Assembly: GCA_965227875.1 (NCBI GenBank)
Contig: OZ245783.1
Location: forward strand, 1,612,001 to 1,676,000
Origin: G965227875 sp965227875
Lineage (GTDB): Bacteria; Pseudomonadota; Alphaproteobacteria; Rhizobiales; JAJFHC01
Direction: 5' to 3'
Length of the DNA: 64,000 nucleotides
Below are positions 35,455-44,483 of this stretch, one piece after another. Position 1 is the stretch's first letter. Every line of letters begins with the position of its first letter. The notes under the pieces are model-generated. The model saw nothing but the letters and a program-made list of their open reading frames with translations. It had not been told where the DNA came from and made no database searches. Both the position numbers and the translations under genes were made by a program.

Positions 35455-37239
35455 TCAGGCCGTCCTGGCTTCGGTGAGGCCGAGTTCCTCGACCATCTGT
35501 TCGCGCATGATGAATTTCTGCGGTTTGCCGGTGACCGTCATCGGCAGGGCGTCCCTGAACCGCACGTGGCGCGGCACCTTGTAGTGGGCGATCTTGCCCT
35601 GGCAGTGGGCGCGGATTTCCTCCTCGCTCGAGGTCTCGCCGGGTCTCAGCACGATCCAGGCACAGATTTCCTCCCCGTACCGGTCGTCGGGAACGCCGAA
35701 GACCTGGACTTCCTGCACCTTCGGGTGCTGGAACAGGAACTCCTCGATCTCGCGCGGATAGACGTTTTCGCCGCCGCGGATGAGCATGTCCTTCACCCGC
35801 CCGACGATGTTGCAATAGCCGTCCGCGTCGATGGTCGCGAGATCGCCCGTATGCATCCAGCCGGCCTCATCGATGGCCTCCTGCGTGCGCGCCTCGTCGT
35901 TCCAGTAGCCGCGCATTACGGAATAGCCGCGCGTGCACAGTTCGCCCTCCTCGCCGATACCGACCGTGCGGCCATCCTTGTCGATGACCTTCACTTCCAC
36001 GTGCGGATGGATGCGCCCGACCGTCGAGACCCGTTTTTCCAGCGTGTCGTCCACATGGCTCTGGAAGGACACCGGGCTCGTCTCCGTCATGCCGTAGGCG
36101 ATCGTCACCTCGTTCATGTGCATGTCGGCCACGACCCGCTTCATCACCTCGATGGGACAGGGCGCGCCGGCCATGATTCCGGTGCGCAGCGTGGAAAGGT
36201 CCGTGGCCGGGAAACTGTCATGCTGCAGCATGGCCACGAACATGGTCGGCACGCCGTAGAGCGCGCTGCAGCGTTCGCGCGCGACGGTGGCGAGCGTGGC
36301 CGCCGGTTCGAAGGCCTCGCCGGGAAAGACCATGGCCGCCCCAGTGGTCGCGCAGCCGAGCGTGCCCATCACCATGCCGAAACAGTGATAGAGCGGCACC
36401 GGAATGCACAGCCGGTCGGTTTCGCCGAAGGCCATGGTCGCGACCACGAAACGGGCATTGTTGACGATGTTTGCATGCGTCAGGGTCGCGCCCTTGGGCG
36501 ACCCCGTGGTGCCGCTGGTGAACTGGATGTTGATCGGATCGTCCGGATCGAGGCCGGCGGTGATGTCGTCGAGCCGCATGGCGTGCGCCGGTCCGCCCAT
36601 CCCCATGACCGCCTCGAAGGAATGACAGCCCGCAGGCGCGTCGGCCCCCATGACGACGGCCGTCCTGAGCGCCGGCGCCCGGCTCGACCGGATGGCGCCG
36701 GGCTCCGACCCGTCGAGCTCCGGCACGACGGTGCGAAGCATCTCCACGTAGTCGCTGGACTTGAAGGACGAGGCCAGCACCAGCGCCTTGCACCCCACCT
36801 TGTTGAGGACGTATTCCAGTTCCGAGGTGCGGTAGGCGGGATTGATGTTGACCATTATGACGCCGATACGCGCCGTGGCGAACTGCACCAGCAGCCACTC
36901 CGGACGATTGGGTGCCCAGATGCCGAGGCGGTCGCCCTTTTCAAGCCCGAGCGCCAGCAGCCCCGCCGCCAGCCGGTCGACTTCGCGCGCGAACTGGCTC
37001 CACGTCCAGCGGATACCGTGCCCAGCGAACACCGCCGCCTCGCGCCCGCCATGCGCCCGCACCGTATCGGCCAGGACCCCGGCCACCGTCTTGCGCCAGA
37101 GCGGCTCGGTCGTCGGGCCGGCCACGTAGGACCTGCCGTCCCGAGGCGCATAGGTCGCCTCGTCGGCGGCAGGCGTGACGCCTGGGCCGTCGAGACTGGT
37201 CAGCGGCCTGGAGAGATCGAGATCGTCGAGACTGGTCAT
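35455..37239 (-). CDS. AMP-binding acyl-CoA synthetase
   Basis: 594-aa ANL-superfamily enzyme that activates a carboxylic acid, probably a fatty acid, to its CoA thioester via an acyl-AMP. Motifs: P-loop FTSGTTGSPKGATLTH, YGMTETSP, GWMHTGDLATID, GRVKDMLIRGGENVYP and the C-terminal catalytic Lys in GKPQKF. The start is ATG at 37237-37239 (MTSLDDLDL). Substrate length is not deducible. It lies 102 bp downstream of the amidase fusion gene on the same strand and could be co-transcribed. Confidence 0.92.
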   Translation of the reverse strand: MTSLDDLDLSRPLTSLDGPGVTPAADEATYAPRDGRSYVAGPTTEPLWRKTVAGVLADTVRAHGGREAAVFAGHGIRWTWSQFAREVDRLAAGLLALGLEKGDRLGIWAPNRPEWLLVQFATARIGVIMVNINPAYRTSELEYVLNKVGCKALVLASSFKSSDYVEMLRTVVPELDGSEPGAIRSSRAPALRTAVVMGADAPAGCHSFEAVMGMGGPAHAMRLDDITAGLDPDDPINIQFTSGTTGSPKGATLTHANIVNNARFVVATMAFGETDRLCIPVPLYHCFGMVMGTLGCATTGAAMVFPGEAFEPAATLATVARERCSALYGVPTMFVAMLQHDSFPATDLSTLRTGIMAGAPCPIEVMKRVVADMHMNEVTIAYGMTETSPVSFQSHVDDTLEKRVSTVGRIHPHVEVKVIDKDGRTVGIGEEGELCTRGYSVMRGYWNDEARTQEAIDEAGWMHTGDLATIDADGYCNIVGRVKDMLIRGGENVYPREIEEFLFQHPKVQEVQVFGVPDDRYGEEICAWIVLRPGETSSEEEIRAHCQGKIAHYKVPRHVRFRDALPMTVTGKPQKFIMREQMVEELGLTEARTA

Positions 37240-37341
37240 GGTCCTTGTCCCCCGGTTACGCAAGGTTACGGGCTGAAGCAAACCACACGCCCGGACGCCC
37301 GGCAAGCGATCCCGGCAGCGTGGCGCCGGCCGGCGCGCGGA

Positions 37342-39699
37342 TCAGAAATTGCGCCAGTCGCCCTGCTGCTCGAAGGCGTGGGCGGCGCGGTAGATGGTCG
37401 ATTCGTCGTAGTGCTTGCCGATCAGCTGCATGCCCACGGGAAGGCCCCGCACCAGCCCGCAGGGCACGCTCATGGCCGGATGCCCGGTCGCATCGAAGGG
37501 CGCCGTGTTGACGATCATCTCGAAGGCCCGCTGGATGATGAGCGCGATGGACGCGTCCGGCCCGGGCAGCGGCGGGGCGGTCATCGGCAGGGTCGGCGTC
37601 AGCAGCAGGTCGTAGGTCTTCAGGGCCTGGTCGTAGGCCCGCCGCACCCGCCGGCTGATGTTCTGCGCCTTGGCGTAATAATGGCCGCGGTGGTGGCGCA
37701 GCATGTACTCGCCCACGAACATGGAAATCTTCAGCGACGGAGAAAGCTCATCCGCCCGCGACCGCCAGTTGGCGTGCCTGTCGAGCAGGCTCGTCACGTA
37801 GAGCCCCTCCCATCCGGTGCCGAACCCGTTGCCGTGCATCATGGTGTCGGTCAGTCCCTCGAGCGCGATCGGGGTCCACACCGCGGCGGCCTCGAGATGG
37901 ACGGGCAGCGAAAACTCCTCGACCTGCGCGCCCATCGCGCGCAGCCGTTCCGCCGCCTCGCGCACCTTGGCGTCGAGGTCCGCCTCGCTCACCGGCCAGC
38001 CGAAGCCCTCCCTCAGCACGCCGATGCGCAGGCCCGAGACCCCGCGGCCCAGCGCGGAGGTATACTTGTCCACCCGCGGCGCATACTGTCGCGGGTCGAG
38101 GCCGTCCTCGCCGGCGACCACCTCAAGAAGCAGCGCGTTGTCGGCGACCGTGGTCGTCATCGGACCGGTATGGTCGATGGTCGGCTCGATGGGCATGATG
38201 CCCGTATAGGGCACCAGGCCGTGGGTCGGTTTCATGCCGTAGCCGCCACAGAAGGCCGTCGGCATGCGGATCGACCCGCCCTGGTCGCCGCCGATGGCGA
38301 GGTCCACCTCGCCCGCGCCGACGAGCGCGCCGCAGCCCGACGACGACCCGCCGGCAGTGTGGCCGATCTTGTAGGGATTGTGCACCGGTCCGGTCGCATT
38401 GGTGTGGCTGCCGCCGGACAGGCAGAAATACTCGCAATGGGCCTTGCCGACGATCGTTCCGCCCGCATCCAGAATGCGGGTGACGACCGTCGCGTCGACG
38501 TCCGGCACGTAGCCCTCGAGCGTCGAGGCCCCGTTCATCATCGGTACGCCGGCAAGACATATATTGTCCTTGAGCACGATCCGCTTGCCCTCGAGAGGGC
38601 CGGACGCGGCCCCGCGCACATCGCACTTGTAGTACCAGGCGTTGAGCGGATTCTCCGAGGAGTCCGGGCGGCGTCCCGGCGTGCGCGCGTACTTCACCTG
38701 GGGCAGTTCGTCGGGCATCGCGTCGACGGCGTCATACGCCTTGAACGTGTCTTCCATCAACGACATGTATTCGCGCAGTTCGTCGTCGCCCATCGTCATA
38801 CCGAGATCGGTGACGATGGCGCGCATCTGCTCGAAGGACGGGCGTCGAACGGTCATGTAGGCCTCCATGATGGGGCGGGGAATGTCTCTGGGGTCGGGCC
38901 GGCCCGAGGCCGGACGTGGCACCCTGCGGTCTTTCGCATCTGGCGATGCCGTGGTGGTGGTCCGTGCCGCGCCAAGACCCACGAATTCCTCGACGATGGC
39001 GGGGCTCGACAGGTCGTCCGCCCCGAGTTCGGCCGAAACCGAGCCGCGTTCGAGAACCAGCAGCCGGTCGCACAGTCCGGTGAGGAAATCGAGATTCTGT
39101 TCAACGACGAGAATCGTGAGCCCGCGGGCGGTCCGGATCTGCCCAAGCAGCTCGCCGATTTCGGCGATGATCGAAGGCTGTATGCCTTCCGTCGGCTCGT
39201 CGAGGAGAAGCAGCGCGGGTTCGGCGACGAGACAGCGGGCGATGGCCAGAATCTGCTGCTCGCCGCCGCTCAGCGCGCCGGCGGGCCGGTCGAGCAGGGG
39301 CTCGAGCCGCGGGAAATCGGCGAGGATGCGGTCGATGGCCTCGTCTTCGCTCGCGGCGTCGCCCTCGCCATGCCACGCGAACCGCAGGTTGTCCCGTGCG
39401 GTGAGCTGGGGGAAGATCCCGCGGCCCTGGGGGACGTAGCCAAGGCCCATGCGGCTGCGTTCATGGGGCGGTTCAGACGTGATCGTTTCCCCGTCGAACG
39501 ACACCCGGCCCGCGGACACGGGAAGAAATCCCATCACGGTCTTGAGCAGGGTGGTCTTGCCCATGCCGTTGTGGCCGAGCAGGCCGACGACCTCGCCCTC
39601 GTCCACGTGGAAGGTGACGCCATGCAGCACGGGAATGCGGCCATAGCCGCCGCGCAGGCCTTCCACCTCGAGCAGGGGCGCGGAGCTGCTGCCGGTCAT
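37342..39699 (-). CDS. LivF/UrtE-type ABC ATPase fused in frame to an amidase (785 aa), or two genes without an intervening stop
   Basis: Residues 1-245 are a branched-chain/urea-type ABC ATPase: Walker A GHNGMGKTT, signature LSGGEQQILA, Walker B LLLLDEPTEG. A linker of about 35 residues follows (TTTTASPDAKDRRVPRPASG). From residue 282 comes a complete amidase-signature enzyme: Lys in RIVLKDNICLAG, cis-Ser in HTAGGSSSGCG, nucleophile Ser in GGDQGGSIRMP. No stop codon separates the two parts. A GGAGG five bases before the ATG at 38854-38856 would also allow independent translation of the 504-aa amidase. The ATPase start (39697-39699) overlaps the preceding ATPase gene as ATGA. Context suggests uptake and hydrolysis of an amide. 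Confidence 0.85.
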   Translation of the reverse strand: MTGSSSAPLLEVEGLRGGYGRIPVLHGVTFHVDEGEVVGLLGHNGMGKTTLLKTVMGFLPVSAGRVSFDGETITSEPPHERSRMGLGYVPQGRGIFPQLTARDNLRFAWHGEGDAASEDEAIDRILADFPRLEPLLDRPAGALSGGEQQILAIARCLVAEPALLLLDEPTEGIQPSIIAEIGELLGQIRTARGLTILVVEQNLDFLTGLCDRLLVLERGSVSAELGADDLSSPAIVEEFVGLGAARTTTTASPDAKDRRVPRPASGRPDPRDIPRPIMEAYMTVRRPSFEQMRAIVTDLGMTMGDDELREYMSLMEDTFKAYDAVDAMPDELPQVKYARTPGRRPDSSENPLNAWYYKCDVRGAASGPLEGKRIVLKDNICLAGVPMMNGASTLEGYVPDVDATVVTRILDAGGTIVGKAHCEYFCLSGGSHTNATGPVHNPYKIGHTAGGSSSGCGALVGAGEVDLAIGGDQGGSIRMPTAFCGGYGMKPTHGLVPYTGIMPIEPTIDHTGPMTTTVADNALLLEVVAGEDGLDPRQYAPRVDKYTSALGRGVSGLRIGVLREGFGWPVSEADLDAKVREAAERLRAMGAQVEEFSLPVHLEAAAVWTPIALEGLTDTMMHGNGFGTGWEGLYVTSLLDRHANWRSRADELSPSLKISMFVGEYMLRHHRGHYYAKAQNISRRVRRAYDQALKTYDLLLTPTLPMTAPPLPGPDASIALIIQRAFEMIVNTAPFDATGHPAMSVPCGLVRGLPVGMQLIGKHYDESTIYRAAHAFEQQGDWRNF

Positions 39700-40415
39700 G
39701 TCCTTTTCCCCAGGTAGACGTCGCGCACCGTCTCGTCGTTGAGCACGGTTTCCGCCGGCGCCTCGATCAGGATCCGGCCCTGGTGGAAGACGGTCACCGT
39801 CTCCGCGATCATGCGGATGAAGTGCATGTCGTGCTCGACGATGATCAGCGCAGCCGACTCGTTCATCTCGCGGATGATGCCGACCATGCGCTCGACCTCT
39901 TCCGCCGTCAGGCCCGCCGCGGGTTCGTCGAGCAGGATCAGCCAGGGTTCGCCGGCCAGGACGATGCCCAGCTCCACGAGCTGGCGCTGGCCGTGGGCAA
40001 GGGTTCCGACGGTCTCGCGGCCGATATCGCCGAGCCGCAGCCTTTCGAGCGTGTCGGCCGTGATCCGGTCGGCGTCGCGGCCGCGCGTGCGCCGGCGGGC
40101 GGCGAGCCAGATGTTCTCGCGTGCGCTGAGGCCGTTCATCACGCTCGGCACCTGGGTCTTGATGCCCACGCCCAGCCGCGCGATGGCGTGAGGTTCGTAC
40201 TCCGTGCAGTTTTCGCCGCGGATGAAAACCTCGCCCGCCGACGGCGCAAGCTGTCCCGTTACGCATTTGAAGAAGGTGCTCTTGCCGGCCCCGTTCGGAC
40301 CGATGAGGCAGCGCAGTTCCCGCGGACCGAGCGAGAAGTCGACGGCATCCAGCGCCGTGACTCCGCCGAAATGCACGCTCAGGCCACGCGTCTCGACCGC
40401 CCGGTCACGCTGCAT
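39696..40415 (-). CDS. LivG/UrtD-type ABC transporter ATPase
   Basis: 239-aa cytoplasmic ATPase of a branched-chain amino acid/urea/amide importer. Walker A GPNGAGKST, signature LAHGQRQLVEL, Walker B LILLDEPAAGL, switch His in VEHDMHF. The start is ATG at 40413-40415 (MQRDRAVETRGL), overlapping the permease gene by 11 bp; the stop overlaps the next gene by four bases. Part of a five-component importer with the permeases upstream and a binding protein at 43200-44420. Confidence 0.92.
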   Translation of the reverse strand: MQRDRAVETRGLSVHFGGVTALDAVDFSLGPRELRCLIGPNGAGKSTFFKCVTGQLAPSAGEVFIRGENCTEYEPHAIARLGVGIKTQVPSVMNGLSARENIWLAARRRTRGRDADRITADTLERLRLGDIGRETVGTLAHGQRQLVELGIVLAGEPWLILLDEPAAGLTAEEVERMVGIIREMNESAALIIVEHDMHFIRMIAETVTVFHQGRILIEAPAETVLNDETVRDVYLGKRT

Positions 40416-41442
40416 CGTTCTGCCTCCGCCGGGACGAACGCCGCCGGGACCGGCCGCTGCGTCTGGCGAGCCTGCGGCCGGCGGTGCGCATCCAGACCGC
40501 CGCGATGGTCGGGAATATGCCGCGCGGCAGGAGCAGGACCGCGAGCACGAGCACGGCACCCAGGATGAAGACATTGTCGATCAGGCTTTGCTGGCCGAGA
40601 AGAAACTTCAGGTATCCCAGAACCGCGGCCCCCAGCATCGGACCGACCAGCGTACCGGCGCCACCGACGATGACCCAGATGATGATCTCGGCCGACTGCC
40701 CGAGCGAGAAGAGGTTTGGCGTGACGATCTCCGCCCAGTTCGCGAAGAGGCAACCCGAGAGCCCCGCCATGCCGCCGCCCAGGGCGAAGGCGGCCGTCTT
40801 GTAGGCCCGCGCGTCATAGCCCATGAGCTCGGCGCGCTGCTCGTTCTCGCGGATGCCGACCACCACCCGCCCGAAGGGGCTCCGCAGCACCCAGCGCAGC
40901 AGCATGTAGCAGGCGATCAGAAGGCCGAAACTAAGATAGAAGAGCGCCTCGTCGAGGATGTACTCGTCCGGATTCCAGGGGAAGGTCAGGGTCTCGAAAC
41001 CGGGAATGCCGTTGTAGCCCCCGAGCCGTGCCGTCCCCAGCTTGTACACCTCTCCCGCCGTCGAGTTCATGAACTTGTGCAGGATCAGCGTCACCACCAG
41101 GGTCACCACGGCGAGATAGACGTCGCTCAGGCGGCCGTAGAACAGCATGGCGCCGAGCACCGCGGCAAATATGGCGGGCACGACGATTGCGATGAAGAAC
41201 GGTCCCCAGGGCGAGCCAAAGTTGATCGCCGATATGGCGTAGGCATAAGCGCCCAGTCCGAAAAACGCCGCCTGCCCGAAACACAGGATGCCGCCATAGC
41301 CCCAGACGAAGCCGAGACTCAGGCCAAGCATCGCGTAGACCGAGAGAACGGTCAGCGTATAGCTGTCGAGAAACACCGGCAGGATGGCCATGAGCAGGAG
41401 GGCGACCACGACCGTGACGAGGATTTCCTGGGCAGGCCGCAT
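40405..41442 (-). CDS. LivM/UrtC-type ABC permease
   Basis: 345-aa inner-membrane permease with about nine to ten hydrophobic segments. The conserved segments YAMLGLSLGFVWGYGGILCFG and VGIRENEQRAELMGYD (ATPase-coupling loop) identify it. It ends in a very basic tail of about 30 residues (RRLARRSGRSRRRSSRRR), longer than usual. The preceding permease gene ends 4 bp upstream. Confidence 0.92.
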   Translation of the reverse strand: MRPAQEILVTVVVALLLMAILPVFLDSYTLTVLSVYAMLGLSLGFVWGYGGILCFGQAAFFGLGAYAYAISAINFGSPWGPFFIAIVVPAIFAAVLGAMLFYGRLSDVYLAVVTLVVTLILHKFMNSTAGEVYKLGTARLGGYNGIPGFETLTFPWNPDEYILDEALFYLSFGLLIACYMLLRWVLRSPFGRVVVGIRENEQRAELMGYDARAYKTAAFALGGGMAGLSGCLFANWAEIVTPNLFSLGQSAEIIIWVIVGGAGTLVGPMLGAAVLGYLKFLLGQQSLIDNVFILGAVLVLAVLLLPRGIFPTIAAVWMRTAGRRLARRSGRSRRRSSRRRQNDAA

Positions 41443-41446
41443 GCCG

Positions 41447-42313
41447 TCAGACCCGGCCCTTGAGGAAACGGCCGGTAATGCCCGTCGGCAACAGCCGCAG
41501 GAGGACGACCGCCGCCACCAGCAACGCGATCTCGCCGACCACCGACGTGCTCAACAGCGTGAAGACCTGCGAGACACTGCCGAACAGCGCAGCACTCGAC
41601 AGGGTGCCGGAAACGACCGAGGCGCCGCCCGAGATGACCGTGATGAAGGCCTTGGCGATATAGTTCGCCCCGCTGGCCGGGTTGAGCCCGACGAGCGGCG
41701 CCATGACGCCGCCGGCGAGACCGGACAGCGCGGACCCCGCGGCGAAGGTCAGCATGTAGACCCGGGACGGATTGTAGCCGAAGGCGCTCGCCATTTCCGG
41801 GTTCTGCATCGCCCCGCGGGCGACGAGGCCGGTGCGCGTGGTCTTCAGCACGATGTAGAGGCCGGCGATTATGACGGCGGCCATGAAGATGACGAAGAGG
41901 TTGTAGCCGCTGATCTGGTAGGCGCCGAACGCGAACCCCGAGATCGGCGTCGGTATGCCGGTCGTGGTGTTGCCGAAGATCATCGTGAAGGCGCCGATCA
42001 TCAGGAGGCTCAGCCCCCAGGTGGCGAGCATCGTGTTGATCAGCCGTCCATAAAGGAAGCGCACGATGCAGCGCTCGACGATCAGCCCGAACACCATGAC
42101 CACGAGGGGCGCGACCACGAGCGTGGCTATGAAGATCGGCACGCCCAGCTGGTGCGACGTGATCGCCGCATAGCCGCCGAGGGTGAGGAATTCGCCATGG
42201 GCAAGGTTGATCACCCGCATCATCCCGAAGATGACCGCGAGCCCGGCGCTGATCAGCACCAGCACCGCCACCGCATAGAGGATCTCAACGACGATGACCG
42301 CAGCGAAATCCAT
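41447..42313 (-). CDS. LivH/UrtB-type ABC permease
   Basis: 288-aa inner-membrane permease. Family landmarks: VIFGMMRVINLAHGEFLTLGG near the N-terminus and MQNPEMASAFGYNPSR in the coupling loop. The start is ATG at 42311-42313 (MDFAAVIVVE) with GAG upstream. The frame continues through the neighbouring repeat array only because its 111-bp period is a multiple of three; that extension is not part of the protein. Confidence 0.93.
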   Translation of the reverse strand: MDFAAVIVVEILYAVAVLVLISAGLAVIFGMMRVINLAHGEFLTLGGYAAITSHQLGVPIFIATLVVAPLVVMVFGLIVERCIVRFLYGRLINTMLATWGLSLLMIGAFTMIFGNTTTGIPTPISGFAFGAYQISGYNLFVIFMAAVIIAGLYIVLKTTRTGLVARGAMQNPEMASAFGYNPSRVYMLTFAAGSALSGLAGGVMAPLVGLNPASGANYIAKAFITVISGGASVVSGTLSSAALFGSVSQVFTLLSTSVVGEIALLVAAVVLLRLLPTGITGRFLKGRV

Positions 42314-43199
42314 CTCAACCCGCTCCCCGCATCGCCGGCCACACGGGAAATACGAAGGCACGTGATACCGCCCCACCCCGAATTCCCGGCGAACGCCGGG
42401 ATCCAGACGCAATCCCCAGACCCCTCCGAACCGCCGTATGGCTCCCCGCCTGCGCGGAGAATGCGGGGGCGCGCGAAACCGCCCCACCCCGAATTCCCGG
42501 CGAACGCCGGGATCCAGATGCAACCGCCGCACCCCGCCGAACCGCCGCATGGGTCCCCGCCTGCGCGGGGAATGCGGAGGCACGCGACACCGCCCCACCC
42601 CGAATTCCCGGCGAACGCCGGGATCCAGATGCAACTCCCAGGACCCGCCGGACCGCCGCACGGCTCCCCGCCTGCACGGGGAATGCGGGGGCAAATGAGC
42701 AAACCCCACCCCGAATTCCCGGCGAACGCCGGGATCCAGATGCAACTCCCAGGACCCGCCGGACCGCCGCACGGGTCCCCGCCTGCGCGGGGAATGCCGG
42801 GGCAAATGAGAAAACCCCACCCCGAATTCCCGGCGAACGCCGGGATCCAGACGCACCCCCCAGACCACGCCGAACCGCCGCACGGGTCCCCGCCTGCGCG
42901 GGGAATGCGGAGGCACGCGAAACCGCCCCACCCCGAATTCCCGGCGAACGCCGGGATCCAGACGCAACCGACAGGCCCCGCCGAACCGCCGCATGGCTCC
43001 CCGCCTGCGCGGGGAATGCGGAGGCGCGCGAAACCGCCCCACCCCGAATTCCCGGCGAACGCCGGGATCCAGATGCAAGCGCCGGAGCCCGACGCACCAC
43101 AGCGGTCCGGCGGACGCTCCCGGGATTTTCCGACTCCACCGAGGCTTCGGGATCACACGGGGGCGCCGTCTGGATGGGGGGCGGGTTCACCTTCGGCCG
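42314..43199. repeat. tandem array with exact 111-bp period, seven copies
   Basis: GAATTCCCGGCGAACGCCGG recurs at 42380, 42491, 42602, 42713, 42824, 42935 and 43046, exactly 111 bp apart. Each unit holds two hairpins: CCCGGCG-AA-CGCCGGG and CCCCGC-CTG-CGCGGGG. The array separates the permease operon from its upstream binding-protein gene. No gene in it; open frames on both strands reflect the period of 37 codons. Confidence 0.95.
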
Positions 43200-44420
43200 T
43201 CAGATCTTGATTTCGTACTGCTGGTTGTCGTCGGGATTCTTCGACAGGTCGCACACGAGCTGGGTGTCGACGGGCTGGCGCTCGCCGAAGCTCTTCTCCA
43301 CGTTCATCTTCTGGTCCTTGACCTCGATCAGGTGCACCGACGTTATGGCGTGGTGGGTCTTGGGATCGATCGAGATGGGACCCGTGGGTCCTTCGAAACT
43401 GACACCGGACTCCAGCGCCTCGATCACCTTCATGCGGTCGACGGAGCCGGCCTTGCGCACGCCTTCCGCCCACAGGTGCATGCCCTGGTAGGTGGCCACG
43501 GCAAGTTCGTGAATGTCGTCGGTGGACCCGAACTTCGCCTGCCAGTCGGACAGGAACTTCCGGTTGGCCGGCGTGTCGAGTTCCTTGGAGAAACTGTAGA
43601 CGAGCGCGATGCCGTCGCCTTCTTCCTTGGTGAGCACGACCTGCTCGTTGCCCGCGCCGAGCGTCGTCGACGCCATGGGGATCTTCGTGTTCATGCCGGC
43701 CGCAGCCCACTGGCGATAGAAGGACAGGTGGGCGCCGCCCACCAGAACCGACATGATCATGTCCGGCTTGGCTTCCTGGATCTTGGCGATGGTCGATCCG
43801 AAATCGGACACGTCGAGCGGGAAGAAATCCGTCTGGATCACTTCCGCGCCGGCCTTCTGGGCATAGTGCTGGATCCATTTCGCGGTGATCTGGCCGTAAT
43901 TGTAGTCGGCGGCCAGCGTGTAGATCTTCTTGCCCCACTTGGCGACCGTTTCCGGCACCAGGATTTCCGCCTGCTGGGCCGGTGTGACGCCGGTGCAGAA
44001 GATGTTCCGGTCGCAGACGCCGCCCTCGTACTGGACATTGTAGAAGTACAGCGTCTTCGATTTGCGCAGGGTCGGGCGGATCGCCTCGCGAGAGGCCGAG
44101 AGAATGCCGCCATGGACGACATCGACCTTGTCCTTGCGGGTCAGGTTCTTCGCGTACTGCGTATAGAGCGCCATGTCCGACTGGGTGTCGTAGGCGACCT
44201 TCACGAGTTGCCGTCCCGCGAGGCCGCCAGCCGCGTTGATCTCGTCGATCGCCATGGTGACGGCCTTGTCCATCGGCTTGCCGTAGAGATCGAAGATGCC
44301 CGACGTGTCGATGATGCTGCCGACTTCGATGGCATCCGCGCCGAGCGTGACCTGCGGCATCGCCAGCACGGCGCCGCTTGCCGCCGTGCCCTTGAGAAGT
44401 GTGCGCCTGTTGATCGTCAT
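43200..44420 (-). CDS. ABC transporter substrate-binding protein, amide/urea (AmiC/FmdD-like) type
   Basis: 406-aa periplasmic binding protein with a twin-arginine-type signal (NRRTLLKGTAASGAVLAMP). The mature part has the family stretches AIDEINAAGGLAGRQLVKV, GGAHLSFYRQWAAAGM, LGAGNEQVVL and CDLSKNPDDNQQY typical of short-chain-amide/urea binders. It is encoded upstream of two permeases, an ATPase and an ATPase-amidase fusion, supporting amide uptake. The start is ATG at 44418-44420 rather than the longer frame. Confidence 0.88.
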   Translation of the reverse strand: MTINRRTLLKGTAASGAVLAMPQVTLGADAIEVGSIIDTSGIFDLYGKPMDKAVTMAIDEINAAGGLAGRQLVKVAYDTQSDMALYTQYAKNLTRKDKVDVVHGGILSASREAIRPTLRKSKTLYFYNVQYEGGVCDRNIFCTGVTPAQQAEILVPETVAKWGKKIYTLAADYNYGQITAKWIQHYAQKAGAEVIQTDFFPLDVSDFGSTIAKIQEAKPDMIMSVLVGGAHLSFYRQWAAAGMNTKIPMASTTLGAGNEQVVLTKEEGDGIALVYSFSKELDTPANRKFLSDWQAKFGSTDDIHELAVATYQGMHLWAEGVRKAGSVDRMKVIEALESGVSFEGPTGPISIDPKTHHAITSVHLIEVKDQKMNVEKSFGERQPVDTQLVCDLSKNPDDNQQYEIKI

Positions 44421-44483
44421 AACCGTTCTCCCTTGCTTCGATACGAGTGTCGTGGAGTGTCGCGCCGCCAGATCCGGCACGGT

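Noticed and set aside
35566..39717. 1383-codon plus-strand open frame
   Set aside because: It is the antisense shadow of the acyl-CoA synthetase and the ATPase-amidase frame; low complexity, Arg/His/Gly-rich, no domain.
42360..43090. CRISPR-like array
   Set aside because: The spacing is regular, but the whole 111-bp unit is repeated, including the would-be spacers; no cas genes.
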